Shown piece by piece: positions 8,794-16,181 of a DNA stretch of 53,832 nt. Origin of the DNA: Paenibacillus sp. DMB5 (GTDB lineage: Bacteria > Bacillota > Bacilli > Paenibacillales > Paenibacillaceae). The first letter of the stretch is position 1, and each line of letters starts with the position of its first letter. Made by a program: the position numbers and the translations under genes. Location: NCBI RefSeq assembly GCF_001517085.1, contig NZ_LRAC01000148.1, forward strand, positions 1-53,832, given 5' to 3'. The notes beneath the pieces were generated by a model. It saw only the letters and a list, made by a program, of their open reading frames with translations. It had not been told where the DNA came from and did not search any database.

Positions 8794-9252
8794 ATGAAAG
8801 TAATAAGAAAATCAATTCTAATGCTATTTGCAGCCCTTACTTTGGGTGCCTGTAACAACGATGAAAGTATAATTGAAGTCGAAATCATGGGCCCTTCCAT
8901 GGAACCGACATATCAGGACGGCCAGACTCTGAAGGTGGATACGAAGGTTTACGAGGAAAATGAAATTGAACGCAATGATATTGTCTATTTTTCAAGCAGA
9001 GAGGATTTGTATTATGTCAAAAGAGTCATCGGGTTGCCGGGCGAAGAAATCGTTGTCACAGAGGAGCAGATTCTTATTGACGGTGTCCCTCTGGAAATGC
9101 CTTATGAGCTTAAGAATAATCCGATTGTTGGCGAGTATGTAACTGGTCAGGCGGAGTATTTTGTAATCGGGGACAACTATAGCGACAGCTTGGACAGCAG
9201 AACGACCGGGCCTGTCCCTAGGGAGCTGATTAAGGGAAAAGTAGTAGACTAG
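8794..9252 (+). CDS. S26-family signal-peptidase-like lipoprotein
   Basis: The product has 152 residues. The core matches type I signal peptidases: box B with the nucleophile serine in MGPSMEPT (about residues 34-41), the general-base lysine in YYVKRVIGLPGEEI, and the C-terminal box GDNYSDSLDSR. Instead of the usual N-terminal membrane helix it has a short signal sequence ending in the lipobox LGAC, so it should be held to the membrane by lipid. The start at 8794 follows AAGGGGAA; a longer frame from 8761 adds residues with no ribosome site. It is a single gene followed by a strong terminator. It is presumably active outside the membrane on exported proteins, but its substrate is unknown. Confidence 0.85.
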   Translation: MKVIRKSILMLFAALTLGACNNDESIIEVEIMGPSMEPTYQDGQTLKVDTKVYEENEIERNDIVYFSSREDLYYVKRVIGLPGEEIVVTEEQILIDGVPLEMPYELKNNPIVGEYVTGQAEYFVIGDNYSDSLDSRTTGPVPRELIKGKVVD

Positions 9253-9353
9253 CCTTGATACAGCCCGGTTTAGCCGACTGTATGAGGAGCTAAATCCATA
9301 CCTGAAGCAGCTTGGGATCATGATTAAACCAAGATCCTGAATAGGTGAAAAGG

Positions 9354-9388
9354 AGGCCTGCCGGTGTACACCCCGGCAGGCCTTTTTC
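9354..9388 (+). terminator. Rho-independent terminator after the signal-peptidase-like gene
   Basis: A perfect 11-bp stem, AGGCCTGCCGG / CCGGCAGGCCT, is followed by TTTTCTT. Confidence 0.85.
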
Positions 9389-9512
9389 TTGTACAGCGCT
9401 AACGGACAAGACAACACATATACGAAACCTTGAATATCTATACATGATGCATTGAGCCTGCAGTCCTATAATTTGACATATACCTCTAAAATATGTACGG
9501 GAGGTAGTGCAG

Positions 9513-9689
9513 ATGGACAAGCTCAAAATCCTGCGCAAGCAAATAGAGTACGAAAGAACCAGGCTTAATCAGATGGAACAGACCTACGGGCTGCTTCATC
9601 CGCATGTAATCAGACAGTCCATGAAGCTGGATGAATTGATCAATACATATACAAGAATAGATTCCGGGGGAATTAACAGAGCAGAGTAG
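9513..9689 (+). CDS. Spo0E-like aspartyl-phosphate phosphatase
   Basis: The protein has 58 residues. It has the Spo0E family layout: a first helix LRKQIEYERTRLNQMEQTYG, a turn LLHPHV, and a second helix with the signature SMKLDELINTY (family SxxLDxLI). Such proteins remove the phosphate from Spo0A~P and delay sporulation, or act on related response regulators. The ATG at 9513 is preferred over the GTG at 9507 because GGGAGGT is then eight bases away. It is convergent with the TetR gene at 9712 and single in context. Its presence supports a spore-forming host. Confidence 0.85.
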   Translation: MDKLKILRKQIEYERTRLNQMEQTYGLLHPHVIRQSMKLDELINTYTRIDSGGINRAE

Positions 9690-9711
9690 CTACTTACTGG
9701 GTGTGCTGCAG

Positions 9712-10287
9712 TTACTGTCTGATTCCCTCGAAGGCAGCGGCTGTTATCGTTTTGATATAAGCCTCGTCCAGCACATCGCCTGTAATCAGCAGCCTGTAAA
9801 AAATCGGCCCGTACAACAGATCAATACTGCAGCTGATATCCAGATCCGGCTTCAGCTCACCCCGCATCACTCCACGTTCCAGCAGCTCGCGGGCTTCCTG
9901 CCGCCGCGGGGCAAAAAAGCGGGTCCGGTAAGCTTCGGCCAGTCCGGCATCGGACTGGCCTTCACCGATCAGCCCGGTAATGACCATGCCCTCCCGGCTG
10001 CGCAAAAAGACCGCCAGGTTTGTCGCATGGATCTCAATATCCTCTCTTACGGAACCCGTGTCAGGCACCGGAAGGCGTGCCGTTGCTGCTGAGAGGTAGC
10101 CGTCCATGACTACCGCTGCTTTGTTAGGCCACCATTTGTAAATGGTGGCCTTGCTTACTTTTGCCCGCTCAGCAATTTTATCCACCGTCACGGCTTCAAA
10201 GCCTGTTTCCAGCAGCAGCTCGTAGGATGCAGCCAGAATTGCCGCCTCTGCTTCGTTATTGCGCGGGCGTCCTCTTTTTTTGTCCAT
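9712..10287 (-). CDS. TetR-family transcriptional regulator
   Basis: The product has about 191 residues. Residues 10-55 form the TetR DNA-binding domain: AAILAASYELLLETGFEAV, then the helix-turn-helix IAERAKVSKATIYKWWPNKA. The C-terminal part is helical and binds the ligand; its sequence gives no hint of which. The ATG at 10287 or the adjacent GTG at 10290 is the start, both close behind GGAGGT. It is divergent from an MFS gene, and the shared intergenic region holds three copies of an ACTGTACGTTCAGT-like operator, so it probably represses both genes. This is a typical local efflux switch. Confidence 0.9.
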   Translation of the reverse strand: MDKKRGRPRNNEAEAAILAASYELLLETGFEAVTVDKIAERAKVSKATIYKWWPNKAAVVMDGYLSAATARLPVPDTGSVREDIEIHATNLAVFLRSREGMVITGLIGEGQSDAGLAEAYRTRFFAPRRQEARELLERGVMRGELKPDLDISCSIDLLYGPIFYRLLITGDVLDEAYIKTITAAAFEGIRQ

Positions 10288-10344
10288 CACAATGACCTCC
10301 TGAAATTCATAATCGGCTCAAGTATAGGATTGCAACAAAACTAA

Positions 10345-10358
10345 ACTATACGTTCATT
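10345..10358. promoter_or_regulatory. Operator-like site 1 (TetR gene side)
   Basis: ACTATACGTTCATT, a degenerate copy of the palindrome seen at 10445 and 10483, lies about 58 bp upstream of the TetR start. The ACGT centre and outer T/A positions are kept. Confidence 0.55.
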
Positions 10359-10444
10359 ATACAAAACATCAAGAGAAAATAGCCAATCGGTGAAGCGGCA
10401 GAATTATGGCGGAGACGAAAATATTTAATTTGCCCATTTACAAA

Positions 10445-10458
10445 ACTGTACGTTCAGT
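10445..10458. promoter_or_regulatory. Operator-like site 2
   Basis: ACTGTACGTTCAGT is palindromic as ACTGWACGTWCAGT centred on ACGT. It lies in the TetR/MFS intergenic region. Confidence 0.65.
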
Positions 10459-10482
10459 ATATTATAAAGCCATAATTAATAA

Positions 10483-10496
10483 ACTAAACGTTCAGT
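10483..10496. promoter_or_regulatory. Operator-like site 3 (MFS gene side)
   Basis: ACTAAACGTTCAGT is the third copy, 38 bp (centre to centre) after site 2 and 27 bp before the MFS start. This position would let a bound TetR repressor block the MFS promoter or elongation. Confidence 0.6.
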
Positions 10497-10522
10497 ATTT
10501 AAAAGTGAAAGGTGGAGTTAAT

Positions 10523-11746
10523 ATGGAACAGGTAAGTCAAATCAACGGGGTAACCGGGGCGAAGAAGGCTGCGGAGAGCGCAGCAATGCCCGGCTGGATT
10601 ACATTTCTGCTGGCAGCTTCCTGCGGACTTATTGTTGCCAATCTGTATTATGCCCAGACGCTGGTCGGACCGATCGCCGCAGCGACACACCTCTCTTCCG
10701 GAGCAGCAGGGCTGATCGTCACTCTGACACAGATCGGCTATGTAATCGGACTGTTGTTCGTCGTTCCGCTGAGTGATATTATCGAGAACCGCCGCCTGAC
10801 CGTGATTTCGCTTCTTGTCGTCGTCGCGGCACTGGTTGCGGCTACACTGGCTCCGAACGCGGGGCTGTTCCTGGGCGCTTCGCTGTTCATCGGGCTTGGC
10901 TCTGTAGCTGCTCAGATCCTGGTACCCTACGCTTCGTTCCTCGCTGCTGAAGAACACCGGGGCCGGGTAGTAGGCAATGTTATGAGCGGGCTGCTGCTCG
11001 GCATCATGTTCGCCCGTCCGCTGGCCAGCTTCGTCTCGGGGCTCTGGGGCTGGCACGCCATTTATGCCATTTCGGCTGTTATTATTGCCCTGCTTACTCT
11101 TCTGCTGTCCAGAGTGCTGCCGCAGCGCCAGCCGGTTCCGGCTATGAACTACGGCGGGCTGATCCGCTCCCTGGGTACGCTGCTGATGAATACACCTGTG
11201 CTGCGCCGCCGGGCCATCTATCAGGCCAGCCTGTTCGGAACATTCAGCCTGTTCTGGACGACCGTTTCACTGCGGCTGGCTGATACGTATCACCTGTCCC
11301 AGCAGGGTATTGCCTTGTTTGCCCTGGCCGGTGTTGCTGGAGCCGTCGCCTCCCCGATTGCCGGAAGACTGGCTGACAAGGGAAGGACCCGTCCGCTGAC
11401 CGGACTCGCTTTTCTGCTTGCCGGCGGTGCCTTTCTGATCGCTTACCTGTTCCGCAGTGATTCCGCAGTAACGCTGGGTCTGCTCGTTGCCGCAGCTATC
11501 CTGCTGGATATGGGCGTATCTGGGAATCTGGTGCTCGGACAGCGGGCGATTTATTCCCTGGGCAATGAAGCCAGAGGGCGCCTGAACGGATTGTTCATGG
11601 CTATCTTCTTTATCGGGGGTGCCATCGGTTCATCGGTTGGGGGATGGGCTTACGCTTACGGAGGGTGGGAATTGACCTCGCTGATCGGGATAGCGGTGCC
11701 TGCACTGGCTTTTGTGTATTACCTGACCGAGAAGAAACAGGCGTAA
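10523..11746 (+). CDS. MFS transporter controlled by divergent TetR regulator
   Basis: The product has 407 residues and twelve predicted membrane helices. The N-terminal segment runs SCGLIVANLYYAQTLVGPIA and the loop 2-3 region VVPLSDIIENRRLTVIS corresponds to MFS motif A. The second half carries AGRLADKGRTRPLTG, its internal repeat. The ATG at 10523 follows AGGTGGAG; the longer frame beginning at 10406 crosses the operator region and is rejected. Divergence from a TetR gene across three shared operator-like sites points to inducible efflux of a small toxic compound. The substrate is unknown. Confidence 0.88.
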   Translation: MEQVSQINGVTGAKKAAESAAMPGWITFLLAASCGLIVANLYYAQTLVGPIAAATHLSSGAAGLIVTLTQIGYVIGLLFVVPLSDIIENRRLTVISLLVVVAALVAATLAPNAGLFLGASLFIGLGSVAAQILVPYASFLAAEEHRGRVVGNVMSGLLLGIMFARPLASFVSGLWGWHAIYAISAVIIALLTLLLSRVLPQRQPVPAMNYGGLIRSLGTLLMNTPVLRRRAIYQASLFGTFSLFWTTVSLRLADTYHLSQQGIALFALAGVAGAVASPIAGRLADKGRTRPLTGLAFLLAGGAFLIAYLFRSDSAVTLGLLVAAAILLDMGVSGNLVLGQRAIYSLGNEARGRLNGLFMAIFFIGGAIGSSVGGWAYAYGGWELTSLIGIAVPALAFVYYLTEKKQA

Positions 11747-11793
11747 GCCGATTATTATACAAGCATTGCACAGACATGGAGAGCTGCTCATCA

Positions 11794-11827
11794 GGCCGGA
11801 TTTTGCCGGCCCGGCGGGCGGCTTTTT
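11794..11827 (+). terminator. Possible terminator after the MFS gene
   Basis: GGCCGG-ATTTTG-CCGGCC forms a short strong stem. The T run (CTTTTTG) comes about ten bases later, after a second GC-rich segment that may extend an alternative stem. Confidence 0.45.
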
Positions 11828-12014
11828 GCTGTACCGGTAATAATGCAACATAATCCGCATACAAGCGGCCTGTCAGTGAGGGATACTGGATTTGAATGGT
11901 TCATTCGGACGGAATTTCTTGCAGGACTTGTAATGAAATCCCGTTGTCCGCGTATTAGCTGGGGTAAATCACTTGGCCCGGTGAATTTGCTTAAGAAAGG
12001 AGAGCCTGAGAGAG

Positions 12015-12605
12015 ATGCAAGAGCGCGCATTGCTGCAATCGTTTTGGCACAAGAGAGTGAAGGAAGAAGACCCCGCTGCTGCCGCCGTTAGGACGGATAC
12101 GGACAGGGTGTTCACTTCCATATTTGAAGACTATTATTCGAGGATATTCAACTATACCGCTTACCGCGTCAGCTGCCGTTATACGGCGGAGGACCTGACC
12201 AGCCAGGTTTTTGAAAAAACATGGTCCAGGCTGCACAGCTACTCCCCGGAAAAAGCACCCTTTGAGGTGTGGCTGTTCGCCATCGCCAGAAATGTCGTGA
12301 ACGATCATTACCGCAGCCGGAAGAGAAATCTGTTTTTTCCGCTGGAGGCGGTCCGTGAGCTGGTCTCAGGCAAAAAAACGCCGGATGAGCAGCTGCTGGA
12401 AGGGGAGCGCAACAGCCGGCTGGGCATGGCACTGGATACTCTGACAGCCAAGGAACGGAATATTGTGGCGCTGAAATTCGGGGCGGATCTGAAAAATACA
12501 GAGATCGCCAGCCTCACCGGCATATCCGAGAGCAACGTCGGCGTGATCCTGTACCGGAGCATGAAAAAGCTGAAAGCTGAAATAGGGAGCGTGGAGCAGC
12601 TGTGA
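12015..12605 (+). CDS. ECF-family RNA polymerase sigma factor
   Basis: The product has 196 residues. Region 2 runs FTSIFEDYYSRIFNYTAYRV, then YTAEDLTSQVFEKTW and the helix APFEVWLFAIARNVVNDHYR. Region 4 is LTAKERNIVALKFGADLKN followed by the helix-turn-helix TEIASLTGISESNVGVILYR. AAAGGAGAG stands nine bases before the ATG. The stop overlaps the GTG of the next gene by four bases (GTGA), so it is coupled to the DUF4367-type partner, the probable anti-sigma. The inducing signal is unknown. It is the second complete ECF module in this window. Confidence 0.9.
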   Translation: MQERALLQSFWHKRVKEEDPAAAAVRTDTDRVFTSIFEDYYSRIFNYTAYRVSCRYTAEDLTSQVFEKTWSRLHSYSPEKAPFEVWLFAIARNVVNDHYRSRKRNLFFPLEAVRELVSGKKTPDEQLLEGERNSRLGMALDTLTAKERNIVALKFGADLKNTEIASLTGISESNVGVILYRSMKKLKAEIGSVEQL

Positions 12606-13558
12606 AAAAAGACAATATACAGGAGTTTGCAAAAGCTGTTGATGACGGTGTGCATCTGAAAAATGCTCCTGACTGGAGCGGACCGCAGGAATCACTTGAG
12701 CTTCTTAAGCTGGGCCGGGCGCTGGCCGGACAGGATTACAGCAAGGCTCATAAGGCGGCAGTGCTTGCCAAAGTGCAGAGCCGTACCCAACTTAAACAGG
12801 AGGCAAAACAAATGAAAATAAAAACAGGGTGGAAACGCCCGGCTATGGTTATGGCATCCCTGTTGGTTGCCGGTGCGCTGAGCGTCAGCTTCGTCAAGCC
12901 GTCCTTTGCCCAGGAGCTTGTGGGCAGAGTGCTGCAGAGCATTAATCTAGGCAACATAATAGCCCATGAGATGGATGCCGCGCAGATTCCCGATTTTCCA
13001 AAGGAGTGGGAGGGCAAGCTGTTTGACAAGGACGGTAACGTAATTACTTCTGATTCGGAAAAAGTCAGTGAAATCTATAACGCCGCCGGAGAGCAGATTG
13101 TTAATTTTGACGGGGATAAGCTGATTACCAAAAGTGAACAGGAGCGGCTTGATAAAGAAGCGACAGAGCGTATAGTGGCCGTGAAGAGCCGGGCGGAGCT
13201 GGACAAATACGCGATGTTCAAGGTTAAGCTGCCGGAGTATCTGCCGGAGGGATTTGCTTTTGACCGTGGGGAATTCTACAAGTCGGAGGAAGGCGTTAAT
13301 GGCAAGTATGTGGATCTGTTCTTTAGCAGTGAGCATGAAGGGCAGGATCTCAAAATGCAATTCCGTTATTCCGACAAGGAAACGGCCTACGAAATTTCGA
13401 CCAGAATGAGCATCGAGACGGTAAAAATAAACGGTGTTGATGCTGCAATGATCGATAACCGGAACCTGGACTGGGAAGCGGATGGCGTATTGTATGGTAT
13501 TTCATCTCACGGGCTGGACCGGGACGAGGTGCTGAAGATCGCCGAATCACTCCGTTAA
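12602..13558 (+). CDS. Probable anti-sigma factor, membrane protein with DUF4367-like outer domain
   Basis: The product has 318 residues. Residues 1-75 are charged and cytoplasmic, including LLKLGRALAGQDYSKAHKAA, the part expected to hold the sigma factor. A membrane segment lies at about residues 80-98 (AMVMASLLVAGALSVSF) and ends in FVKPSFAQE. The outer domain (about 185-318) has the pattern of DUF4367: FKVKLPEYLPEGFAFDRGEF near its start and VNGVDAAMID-like sequence (INGVDAAMIDNRN). The GTG start overlaps the sigma stop. Fusion of an anti-sigma region to this sensor domain is common in Paenibacillus ECF operons. Confidence 0.8.
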   Translation: MKKDNIQEFAKAVDDGVHLKNAPDWSGPQESLELLKLGRALAGQDYSKAHKAAVLAKVQSRTQLKQEAKQMKIKTGWKRPAMVMASLLVAGALSVSFVKPSFAQELVGRVLQSINLGNIIAHEMDAAQIPDFPKEWEGKLFDKDGNVITSDSEKVSEIYNAAGEQIVNFDGDKLITKSEQERLDKEATERIVAVKSRAELDKYAMFKVKLPEYLPEGFAFDRGEFYKSEEGVNGKYVDLFFSSEHEGQDLKMQFRYSDKETAYEISTRMSIETVKINGVDAAMIDNRNLDWEADGVLYGISSHGLDRDEVLKIAESLR

Positions 13559-13597
13559 CCGGAGGCTGTCCGGTATCGGCCGGAAATATCAGAGAGA

Positions 13598-13622
13598 AGC
13601 CCGCCCTGGTGCGGGCTCTTTC
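13598..13622 (+). terminator. Rho-independent terminator of the second ECF operon
   Basis: AGCCCGC-CCTGGT-GCGGGCT is followed by CTTTC. It lies 40 bp after the stop at 13558. Confidence 0.7.
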
Positions 13623-13646
13623 TGCTGCCTGCAAGCAGGCCAGACA

Positions 13647-13955
13647 TCAGGATTTAATATAGTATAGGCAGCGCCGGAGGAAACGTCTGGTATATACAAA
13701 TGAAGCATACAGCAGCAGAGCCAGTACGAGCCCTAACGGAAAACTGAGGATACGCGGCAGATCATTCCCGGGATAGAGGGTCAGTGAAATTCCCTTCCAG
13801 CCGAACAATCCGAGCACAGCTGCTATTAGCGCGATGATTGAACAAACGGCGCTGCCGGCCGTCCATACAGCGAGAATTGGAAGCATGAACAGGCTGGCAA
13901 AGATTTTGCCGGCAAGGGACGCAGCATTTTTACGGAATACAGTGGTGTTATTCAT
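13647..13955 (-). CDS. Small membrane protein coupled to a bactofilin-like gene
   Basis: The product has 102 residues. Three hydrophobic segments can be seen: IFASLFMLPILAVWTAGSAV, the following SIIALIAAVLGLFGW, and LSFPLGLVLALLLYASFVY. It ends in a basic tail (RRFLRRCLYYIKS). The ATG lies inside the end of the upstream bactofilin-like gene (ATGA overlap), which indicates translational coupling and probably a joint function. No family is recognised. A membrane anchor or partner for the polymer-forming protein is a reasonable guess but only that. Confidence 0.7.
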   Translation of the reverse strand: MNNTTVFRKNAASLAGKIFASLFMLPILAVWTAGSAVCSIIALIAAVLGLFGWKGISLTLYPGNDLPRILSFPLGLVLALLLYASFVYTRRFLRRCLYYIKS

Positions 13956-14611
13956 TCTGAGGTTCCTCCTGGACTGTTGAGTTTTATTATTGTTATTACT
14001 GTGGAGGCTTTGTCGATATGCAGGCTTTCCGTATAGCGCACTTCCTGAATCCGGCAGCGCGGACCAATGATAATCCGTTTGCCGCAGACCCTTTCAGCTG
14101 TCGTATGCTCAAGCTGAAGTGAATCCCCCTCCAGCAAGCGGCAGTTCAAGCGGTGAATAGGTTTGGTAAAAAAGGAGAGGCCCGACAAAGTGCTGGTTAC
14201 AGTCAAGGAGCCCTCCGTTTTAAGCTGATTTATTCTGCTGCTAGCGCTCAGGCGGATGATAACGGAATCTGAGGCGGTAAGCCGGCCAAGCTGTACGGCT
14301 CCTTTTGCCAGAAAGGTTACTGCTGTAATATCTTCCGCCGCCGACAGGTATCCGCTGGACCGGACATGCTCTGCCTCCAGACTGTGTACCCTCAGGCTTC
14401 CGAAGCTGTCGACCTGTGCCGCCTGACAATGCCCGGCAATCCGGCATTCTCCCGACACCTTAAGCCGGCCTGCAGTCACTGTTCCTGACGCTTTGAACTG
14501 GCCGAACACATCAACCGAGGACGCAGTCAAATCTTCGCGCCGGCTGAGAGCACCTCTTACCTTATAAGGAGGCATATCTGGTGCGGCCGATTGGGTGGAT
14601 GGACTAAGCAT
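13952..14611 (-). CDS. Bactofilin-like polymer-forming protein
   Basis: The product has 219 residues. Short beta-strand repeats of about 15-18 residues can be read along the chain, such as DVFGQFKASGTVTAGRLKVS, ECRIAGHCQAAQVDSFGSLR and GYLSAAEDITAVTFLAKGAV. This is the right-handed beta-helix pattern of bactofilins and the related B. subtilis YhbE/YhbF-type proteins. Such proteins polymerise without nucleotide and serve as scaffolds at the membrane. GAAGGTGAT precedes the ATG. It overlaps the next gene by four bases. The upstream region to 14700 is very AT-rich and probably contains the promoter. Confidence 0.65.
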   Translation of the reverse strand: MLSPSTQSAAPDMPPYKVRGALSRREDLTASSVDVFGQFKASGTVTAGRLKVSGECRIAGHCQAAQVDSFGSLRVHSLEAEHVRSSGYLSAAEDITAVTFLAKGAVQLGRLTASDSVIIRLSASSRINQLKTEGSLTVTSTLSGLSFFTKPIHRLNCRLLEGDSLQLEHTTAERVCGKRIIIGPRCRIQEVRYTESLHIDKASTVITIIKLNSPGGTSE

Positions 14612-14703
14612 GCAGTGATCACCTTCATCTAAATTTATTTTAGTAATTAAAATATATATTTATTATAATATATAGTCAATAAAACAAATCTCGTTATTGC
14701 GCA

Positions 14704-14731
14704 CAAAAAACACCGCCTCTTTGACAGAGGC
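14704..14731 (-). terminator. Rho-independent terminator of the MarR gene
   Basis: Read on the minus strand, GCCTCTGTCAAAGAGGC forms a six-pair stem and is followed by GGTGTTTTTTG. It lies about 20 bp after the MarR stop at 14750. Confidence 0.75.
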
Positions 14732-14749
14732 AGTGCGGGACGAAGCTTG

Positions 14750-15169
14750 TTAACTGGTGATTTCATTCATCAGGCTGTTGATCTGGTGCAGAGTATCTGT
14801 AAACTTATGCAGCTCGGGGATCTCAAACCTGTCAAACAGCTGCAGAATCCGCCGGGTTCCTTCACCGGTAATTTCGATGTTAACCACCCTGCGGTCCTCA
14901 TTCGTGCGAACCCGCTGAATCAGGCCTGCCTCTTCCAGCTTGTCACACATGGAGGAGGCGGCACCCGGTGTAACAACGAATCTTTCAGCAATTTCCGTGA
15001 TCTTCAGGCTTCCGGCGAGCTGCAGCTGAAACAGCAACATGAGCTGATTCTGGCTCAGTGTTTCATTCTTATTGATGCGTTCAATAAATATCTGTGATTT
15101 CTGCTGAACGGCAGCCATTGTATCCATAAGGCTAAGAATAGCCTGTGACTTTTGTTGATCCGTGCTCAT
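14750..15169 (-). CDS. MarR-family transcriptional regulator
   Basis: The product has 139 residues, typical of MarR. The winged helix is visible as LKITEIAERFVVTPGAASSM, then CDKLEEAGLIQRVRTNEDRR and the wing strand VVNIEITGEG. Flanking N- and C-terminal helices serve dimerisation. It stands alone, with the bactofilin-like pair downstream on the same strand and an AraC-type gene divergent upstream, 150 bp away. The ligand and targets are not evident. TGGAG lies about ten bases before the ATG. Confidence 0.9.
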   Translation of the reverse strand: MSTDQQKSQAILSLMDTMAAVQQKSQIFIERINKNETLSQNQLMLLFQLQLAGSLKITEIAERFVVTPGAASSMCDKLEEAGLIQRVRTNEDRRVVNIEITGEGTRRILQLFDRFEIPELHKFTDTLHQINSLMNEITS

Positions 15170-15319
15170 CGTCAGACACGCTCCATAACTATTTCAATCT
15201 TTAAAATATATAGAGATTATAACTTTATTGCCCGGAAGCAGCAAGAAATGTCCGGCAGTAAGAATGTTGCCTAATTATAATTGGCTTAACCGTTGCAATA
15301 AGAAAGGATGCGGAGCCTA

Positions 15320-16174
15320 TTGAACTACTTGGAATGTCTGCAGAGAACAGTTGATTATATTGAGGAAAAGCTGAAAGAACCGCTTTCTATTGAAGAATGC
15401 GCCCAGTATGCCGGCTTCTCCAAGTTTCATTTTCACCGGCTGTTTGGCATCCATCTCGATGTTACTCTGATGGAATATGTCCGCAGAAGGCGGCTGGGGT
15501 ATGCGATGCTTGATGTTATGCAGGGAAAAAGAATACTGGATATTGCACTCGATTACGGCTACAGCTCGGAACGGGCTTTCAGCAGAGCCTTCCAGCAGGA
15601 GTTCGGCCAGTTGCCCAGCAGCTGCAGGAATGCAGGCTATACTTTGCCGCCAAAGCCGGTATTGAGTCAGAAGGTTAATCAATTACGCGGAGGTGTAACA
15701 ATGGATTATTTAAGTGAGGTATCTGTTAGCAGCCTGGAGTCGATGGATGTTGTGAGCGGAGTAAAAATCAGCTGTAATCCCGAGGAGGAAGTAATTGCAA
15801 TGCTCACGGAGTGGGCACGGCAAAAAGGGGTGGCCGGAGCAAGACAATTCGGGTTTGATGTACCCGTTACAGACGGGGAGCAGGAAAAGGGGCTGCGCGG
15901 CTATGAATATTGGATAGCGGTTGATCAGCAGCCCGAATCGCTGGACTCCAAGCTAAGTTACAAGCATGTGGAAGGCTGCAAATATGCTGTGCTGCGGATT
16001 ACCGAGCCGTTCGCTGATCCTTTTGAGCGGATCCCGCTGGGCTGGAAGAAGCTCGCCGCCTGGGTAAACAGTAAGGGTTACCAGACTTCTTGTAACCATG
16101 AGCGTTTCTGGCTTGAAGAAAAGCTGGAGCACGGCAATTCAACCTTTATGGATTTGTACTTTCCAATTGAATAA
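15320..16174 (+). CDS. AraC-family regulator with GyrI-like effector domain
   Basis: Residues about 1-105 are an AraC-type double helix-turn-helix at the N-terminus: LSIEECAQYAGFSKFHFHRL, then ILDIALDYGYSSERAFSRAF with QEFGQLPS. Residues about 130-284 form a GyrI/SOUL-like ligand domain (VSVSSLESMDVVSGVKI; YEYWIAV; YAVLRITEPF), the architecture of the Rob/BmrR-like small-molecule sensors. The TTG at 15320 with GCGGAG upstream is preferred because the ATG at 15308 touches its only possible ribosome site; the difference is four residues. It probably senses a hydrophobic compound and activates an efflux or detoxification gene elsewhere. It ends seven bases from the convergent gene. Confidence 0.88.
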   Translation: MNYLECLQRTVDYIEEKLKEPLSIEECAQYAGFSKFHFHRLFGIHLDVTLMEYVRRRRLGYAMLDVMQGKRILDIALDYGYSSERAFSRAFQQEFGQLPSSCRNAGYTLPPKPVLSQKVNQLRGGVTMDYLSEVSVSSLESMDVVSGVKISCNPEEEVIAMLTEWARQKGVAGARQFGFDVPVTDGEQEKGLRGYEYWIAVDQQPESLDSKLSYKHVEGCKYAVLRITEPFADPFERIPLGWKKLAAWVNSKGYQTSCNHERFWLEEKLEHGNSTFMDLYFPIE

Positions 16175-16181
16175 CAGCTCA

